Assembly (NCBI GenBank): GCA_025149125.1
Contig: CP102272.1
Location: 5,580,001-5,644,000, forward strand
Direction of reading: 5' to 3'
DNA from: [Clostridium] asparagiforme DSM 15981
Lineage (GTDB): Bacteria > Bacillota > Clostridia > Lachnospirales > Lachnospiraceae
Length of the DNA: 64,000 nucleotides
Below, piece by piece: positions 60,132-64,000 of this stretch (positions within the stretch are counted from its first letter, which is position 1; every line of letters begins with the position of its first letter). Below the pieces are notes generated by a model that saw only the letters and a list, made by a program, of their open reading frames with translations, was not told where the DNA came from and searched no databases. The position numbers and the translations under genes were made by a program.

Positions 60132-61526
60132 TTACTTATAAAATGCCTTAAACGCCTTGTAGGTGTTGTAAACGTCCAGCTTGGACGCCAGCTCAAAGGG
60201 CGCGTGCATGGACAGGATCGGCACGCCCAGATCCACGGTGTCCACATCCATTCCGGCCACGAATTTGGCGATGGTTCCGCCGCCGCCCGCGTCCACCGCG
60301 CCCAGCTCGCCGGCCTGCCAGTAAACGCCCTCAGAGTCCATGATTCCAATCACCTTGGCCATGGTCTCGGCGCTGGCGTCGTTGGAGCCGGACTTTCCTC
60401 TTGCGCCCGTGTACTTGGTCAGCACGCAGCCCTTATTGATATAGCTGGAGTTGCGGGCCTCGTAGACGTCGGAGAAGGTGGGGTCGTAGGCCGCGTTCAC
60501 GTCGGAGGACAGGCAGAGCGAATTTCTCAGCACATCCCGTGCCTTCACTCCGGCCTGATCCGCCAGATCTTCTATGTAGTGGAGCACGTAATCCGAATCC
60601 AGCCCCGTGTTGCCGTTGGAACCGATCTCTTCCTTGTCGGCCAGGATCGTCACGGTGGTGCGGGCCGGCTTCTTTGTCTCAATCTCCGCCAGCAGGGCCG
60701 TGTACGCGCAAACCCGGTCGTCCTGTCCGTACGCGCCCACCATGCTGCGGTCAAAACCCACGTCTGCGGCCTTGTGGGCCGGAACCATCTCAATCTCCGC
60801 CCGGTAGAAGTCGTGCTCCGTAATCCCGTACATTTCATTCAAAATCTGAAGCGCCAGAAGCTTGACCGGCTCTTTCACATCCTCGTCCTGGAACGGCACG
60901 GAACCGACGACGATGTTCAGCTCCTCGCCCTTGATTCCCTCCGCCAGCTTCCGGTCGTTCTGCTTAGCGGCCAGATGGGGCAGCAGATCGGTCACGCAGA
61001 AAACCGGATCCCCTTCCTTCTCGCCGATGCTGATCTCCACCTTCTCCCCGTCCTTCTTCACGATCACGCCGTGCATGGAAAGCGGGATGGTCCCCCACTG
61101 GTACTTGCGGATTCCGCCGTAGTAGTGGGTCTTAAAGTAGGCGATGTCCTCCTTCTCGTAAACCGGGTTGGGCTTTAAGTCCAGGCGCGGGGAATCGATG
61201 TGCGCGCCGTTGATGCGCAGCCCGTCGGTCAGCGGCTTTTTGCCGAAGGTGGTGGCGATAACGGACTTCTCACGGTTGACGTAATACACCTTGTCCCCCG
61301 GCTCGTAGGAAGCCTTGGGGTCAAAAGGCTTGTAACCCGCCTTTTTCAGCATGCGGACCGCCAGGCGCACGCACTCCCGCTCCGTCTTGCCTCCGTTTAA
61401 AAATTCCTTGTAGCCTTCGCAGAACTTGGACGCCTTCTCCATCTGCTGCGGGGCCTCCTTTGCGATATGCGGGAACTTCCAGGTCAGCTTTTCCTGTAGT
61501 TCCTGTCCATTTGTTTTCTTTGACAT
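60132..61526 (-). CDS. M18 family aspartyl-type aminopeptidase
   Basis: A 464-residue zinc aminopeptidase, probably dodecameric and cytoplasmic. Family segments: NGAHIDSPRLDLKPNPVYE with a zinc ligand, LADKEEIGSNGNTGLDS near 300 with catalytic Glu, SSDVNAAYDP, then NDASAETMA and VPILSMHAPFE with the last His. It removes N-terminal residues, often acidic ones. ATG follows AGGAGG. It stands alone between hairpin-bearing gaps. Confidence 0.94.
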   Translation of the reverse strand: MSKKTNGQELQEKLTWKFPHIAKEAPQQMEKASKFCEGYKEFLNGGKTERECVRLAVRMLKKAGYKPFDPKASYEPGDKVYYVNREKSVIATTFGKKPLTDGLRINGAHIDSPRLDLKPNPVYEKEDIAYFKTHYYGGIRKYQWGTIPLSMHGVIVKKDGEKVEISIGEKEGDPVFCVTDLLPHLAAKQNDRKLAEGIKGEELNIVVGSVPFQDEDVKEPVKLLALQILNEMYGITEHDFYRAEIEMVPAHKAADVGFDRSMVGAYGQDDRVCAYTALLAEIETKKPARTTVTILADKEEIGSNGNTGLDSDYVLHYIEDLADQAGVKARDVLRNSLCLSSDVNAAYDPTFSDVYEARNSSYINKGCVLTKYTGARGKSGSNDASAETMAKVIGIMDSEGVYWQAGELGAVDAGGGGTIAKFVAGMDVDTVDLGVPILSMHAPFELASKLDVYNTYKAFKAFYK

Positions 61527-61564
61527 TGTATTTTCCTCCTGAATGTATTTTAATGAATCCTTTA

Positions 61565-62599
61565 TCAGAGCTCAAATCTTCTTCCCGCTGCGCCTTCATT
61601 CTTAAAGCGCCGGTGCAGGCGATCCATAAACAGCGCCAGAGCGGCGGCGTTTCCGGCCTGCTCCGCCTCGCCGATCATCGCCAGGAGCTGTCCGCGCTCC
61701 CGGGCCTCCTTTGCCAGCCGGGCGGTCATGGCTGCATCCTGCTCCGCCATGGCAGCCCGGGCCGCCGCTGCGGGATGTTCCCGGATATAGGCCCGGTATT
61801 CCTCCTCCGCCTCCGGCCTCAGTCCCGCTGGGAAACAGAGGCGGCAAAGGGCCAGCTTTGAGACGAATTCCTCCGGCTCCTGGGCCCGGACGTAGGGAAA
61901 CAGGCGGTCGTATTCCCAAAAGTCAAACTCCCCTCCGTCAAAGCAGTAGCGGTACATATGGCCGCAGCCGTGAACCTCCCGCATGATGATGCGGGCCGGC
62001 GTATTCTCCACCGCGTCCTCGTAAAACTCCGGAAATACAAGCCGCGCCGTCGGCTCCCCGGCCGGATCGTTTAAGTCCACCCTGAGGGCCTGGCGCAGCT
62101 CCGAGAGAATCTCCTTAAGGCAGGATTTGCGCCCCGGAAGGAGACGCACGCTCAGCCGCTTGAGCCCGGTGCAGCCCGTGAACGCACCCGCGCCCCAGTC
62201 CGTTGTGGCGGAAGCGCATCCCAGCTTTTTTAGGTCCTCGCAGCCGTAAAACGCGTAGGCCCCCACCGCCTTCAACCCGTTTGGGAGGCACAGCTCCCGC
62301 AGCGCTGCGCCGCAGACAGCGGGAAGTCCGTCACATCGCTCGGTGTCCGCCTCCTCCCGCGAAACCGGCCTGGAAACACCGGGAAAATCCGGGGATTCCT
62401 CGCTGTCCCAGAGGAACAGCGGCTCCTCAAAGCCGCCCCGGTCCCGCAGCGCCCGCGCCATGGAACCGGAAAACAGATAGGCCGCCAGCCGGGTGACCGG
62501 CTCCCCCGCCAGACTGTCCGGAATCTGCACCGTTCCGTCTAAACCAAAACAACGCCGGATGCAGATTCCATCCAGCGTTTTACTATACAATATCTTCAT
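61565..62599 (-). CDS. leucine-rich repeat (BspA-type) protein, cytoplasmic
   Basis: A 344-residue protein without signal peptide. Residues about 105-160 hold two BspA-type repeats (LRELCLPNGLKAVGAYAFYG, then WGAGAFTGCTGLKRLSV). The rest is not repeat-like: an N-terminal segment of the form LDGTVQIPDSLAGEPVTRLA and a C-terminal Ala/Glu-rich helical region. Repeat number is low for BspA proteins, so this may be a degenerate relative. Function unknown. ATG at 62599 follows GAGGA. Confidence 0.7.
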   Translation of the reverse strand: MKILYSKTLDGICIRRCFGLDGTVQIPDSLAGEPVTRLAAYLFSGSMARALRDRGGFEEPLFLWDSEESPDFPGVSRPVSREEADTERCDGLPAVCGAALRELCLPNGLKAVGAYAFYGCEDLKKLGCASATTDWGAGAFTGCTGLKRLSVRLLPGRKSCLKEILSELRQALRVDLNDPAGEPTARLVFPEFYEDAVENTPARIIMREVHGCGHMYRYCFDGGEFDFWEYDRLFPYVRAQEPEEFVSKLALCRLCFPAGLRPEAEEEYRAYIREHPAAAARAAMAEQDAAMTARLAKEARERGQLLAMIGEAEQAGNAAALALFMDRLHRRFKNEGAAGRRFEL

Positions 62600-62729
62600 G
62601 TCTGTATCCTCGTCCAATCCTGCCGGTATTCAGTTTTCCTGAACATGTATACCTAACAGTTTATACAGTTTACGAGGATTTTTCAAGTACATTTTCACGT
62701 TTTACAGGATCTTTCAGTTTTGGCTTTCC

Positions 62730-62915
62730 CTACATGAGACCGACGGCCCGGTAAAACAGCCAGATCACAGTGCCGCCCGCCAGCGCGATGGCTCCCACCG
62801 CCGCCATCAAAACAACCGCCATCACGGCCTGCATCACTACCATGGAGAACAGCGGAAAACGGTCGCAGAATGCTTCCAGCGGAGCTTTCAGGTTCATTTT
62901 CAATTTCACTACCAT
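62730..62915 (-). CDS. small membrane protein
   Basis: A 61-residue protein with one or two hydrophobic stretches (LFSMVVMQAVMAVVLMAAVG and ALAGGTVIWLFYRAVGL) after a short basic N-terminus. GAGGA lies 9 nt before the ATG. No family was recognised. Its conservation cannot be judged here, but the ribosome binding site and clean membrane profile make it a likely real gene. Confidence 0.6.
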   Translation of the reverse strand: MVVKLKMNLKAPLEAFCDRFPLFSMVVMQAVMAVVLMAAVGAIALAGGTVIWLFYRAVGLM

Positions 62916-62934
62916 GAGATCACTTCCTCTCTAT

Positions 62935-62980
62935 AGCAATCGCCCGCCGGCTGCGCCAGCGTCCTATTGCTTTCAATAAA
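62935..62980 (-). repeat. REP-like palindrome, copy 3
   Basis: The reverse complement reads TTTATTGAAAGCAATAGGAC, then GCTGGCGCAGCC and GGCGGGCGATTGCT, matching copies at 9271-9313 and 13668-13711. GCAAT and ATTGC ends pair, and the inner CGC/GCG bases continue the stem. It lies just upstream of the small membrane protein gene. Confidence 0.7.
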
Positions 62981-63110
62981 AGGATATCATGGATGCTCAT
63001 AAATTTTCCATTCCATACGGCCCTGCTGCCGTAAATCTTCTATAAATAGAGAAGGAGCGAAGCGGGCCTCCCCGACCGCCGCCCGGTATCCCGGCGTCCC
63101 GCCACCGCCT

Positions 63111-64000
63111 TCACTCTCCCGCCAGCTCCGTCAGCCGGGCCGCCGCCTCCGCCGCGATGGTGTTAAGTACGTTTTTGTCATTGGGCGGGATGGTGTCGTC
63201 CCCTTTAAGCTCCACACCGATCACCGCGTAGGTGGATTTCCCTCTGTAGACCGGGGTGTACCGGGCTTTGGCTCCGGGCAGGGTGTCGGTGGTGCGCCCC
63301 GCCTTGTGCCGGTTTTTGAAGGCCCAGACCGCCACCGCTTCCTCGTCGCTGCCGGAGAAGGTCTGGGCGGCGGATTCCTCCTGGCCCTCCAGCGCAAAGA
63401 TTCTGCGGCCGGAGAGCTTGCCGTCCGCTGTGTCGTAAACCACGATATTCCGGCCAAGCAGATTTTTCACCTGCTTCCCGCAGATTTCCAGCACCTCCTC
63501 CGCGCTCCTGCCCTTCCTCAGGCTGCGGCTCACATTCAGCAGCACCTGCATGTACCGGGAATCCCGCTCCGCAATTCCAGCCTGCTGCTTCAGGCGTCCG
63601 GCCAGAGTGCTGGTCACCAGCGCGCAGAACAGCATGGCCCCAAAGGTGAATGGATAGGAGGCCGCATCCGCCTGGAAGGTAAAGCGCGGTTCTGTGAAAA
63701 AGAAGTTGAACAGCACCACGGAGGCCAGGGAGGCCGTCACGCCCCAACGCCTGCCTCCGGTGGCGTAGGCCACCCACACCACGCCCATGATATAGACCAT
63801 CACCACATTGATTTCCCCGACCTGAAGCCGGTACAGCAGCGCGGACAACAGGGTGGCGGCGCCCAGAATCAAGGCTGTCTTAAGAAAATCACTCTTGCTT
63901 TTCACCCGAAATAGTTCCAAAAATTCCCATTTCCGTGACTGCGGTCCCGCGTTGCTGTCCGGAATCACATAGATGTCCATATTGGGAAGCCGCTTGATCA
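63111..64000 (-). CDS. kdpD: KdpD-like sensor lacking the histidine kinase domain (5' part outside window)
   Basis: The frame is open to the right edge (LPNMDIYVIPDS, the end of a KdpD Usp-like domain) and stops at 63111. Three to four membrane helices with DUF4118 features (VYIMGVVWVAYATG, FNFFFTEPRFTF, PFTFGAMLFCALVTS) are followed by a GAF-like domain (EEVLEICGKQVKNLLGRNIV). In E. coli KdpD a histidine kinase domain follows the GAF; here the protein ends after about 290 residues of this window with AAARLTELAGE and no kinase sequence is found in the following gap. The N-terminal KdpD domain, which senses K+ or turgor signals and c-di-AMP in some bacteria, would be outside the window. Confidence 0.8.
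   Translation of the reverse strand, partial: IKRLPNMDIYVIPDSNAGPQSRKWEFLELFRVKSKSDFLKTALILGAATLLSALLYRLQVGEINVVMVYIMGVVWVAYATGGRRWGVTASLASVVLFNFFFTEPRFTFQADAASYPFTFGAMLFCALVTSTLAGRLKQQAGIAERDSRYMQVLLNVSRSLRKGRSAEEVLEICGKQVKNLLGRNIVVYDTADGKLSGRRIFALEGQEESAAQTFSGSDEEAVAVWAFKNRHKAGRTTDTLPGAKARYTPVYRGKSTYAVIGVELKGDDTIPPNDKNVLNTIAAEAAARLTELAGE

Noticed and set aside
62981..63110. Frameshifted kinase domain after the KdpD-like protein
   Set aside because: No H-box, N-box or G-box sequence is visible in any frame of this gap, so a simple frameshift does not explain the missing kinase.

Overview
The window looks like chromosomal DNA of an anaerobic, gut-type Clostridia bacterium, most likely Lachnospiraceae. 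The evidence is a GC-rich sequence with AAGGAGG-type ribosome binding sites and sigma-A promoters, a CIRCE-controlled hsp20, an ntp-type V-ATPase operon, a Bacillota-type GlpA/GlpB/DUF1667 operon, a DUF6465 protein and an Rpn-family nuclease ORF. No rRNA, tRNA, CRISPR array, prophage or intact insertion sequence was seen. Most genes are on the minus strand. Species-level assignment is not attempted.

Layout. 1-2150: 5' part of a BMP-type binding lipoprotein, a CdaR-type regulator and a nitroreductase. 2151-3246: a 1.1 kb gene-free stretch holding two related, oppositely oriented long imperfect palindromes. 3247-9148: a three-gene family-1 (AfuABC/FbpABC-like) importer, divergent from nanE and an RpiR regulator. 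9214-13750: nth, a B12-binding radical SAM protein, a dCMP deaminase and an Rpn nuclease-like ORF, with copies of a short REP-like palindrome. 13754-17699: a GlpA-like flavoprotein operon with its GntR regulator and three copies of a candidate operator. 17773-18855: Sua5. 19000-28999: a second AfuABC-type importer in line with a ROK regulator, a two-part protein with a phosphodiester glycosidase (NAGPA) domain, a phosphohexomutase and an inositol-monophosphatase-family enzyme. 29375-38037: a complete nine-gene V-type ATPase whose rotor subunit has the sodium-binding residues. 38292-42446: an RND efflux pair. 42645-50277: an Opp/Dpp-type importer operon with an acetamidase/formamidase and a LysR regulator. 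50385-55732: a C39-like cysteine peptidase, a MerR/MATE efflux pair, DUF6465, Hsp20 and uridine kinase. 55750-62915: metallophosphoesterase, HAD phosphatase, xanthine phosphoribosyltransferase, a lipid-anchored trigger factor, M18 aminopeptidase, an LRR protein and a small membrane protein. 63111-64000: a KdpD-like sensor that ends without a kinase domain and continues past the window edge.

How the genes work together. The most unusual unit is 19000-28999. A transporter of the class that includes the hexose-phosphate importer AfuABC is followed by a cytoplasmic phosphodiester glycosidase, a sugar phosphomutase, a sugar/inositol phosphatase and a sugar-type repressor. This reads as uptake and intracellular cleavage of a phosphodiester-linked or phosphorylated sugar. 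The first AfuABC-like set next to NanE/RpiR may likewise import an amino-sugar phosphate rather than iron. Three importer operons (both AfuABC-like sets and the Dpp set) put the binding protein first, followed by a hairpin-containing spacer. The substrates are inferences from gene families and context.
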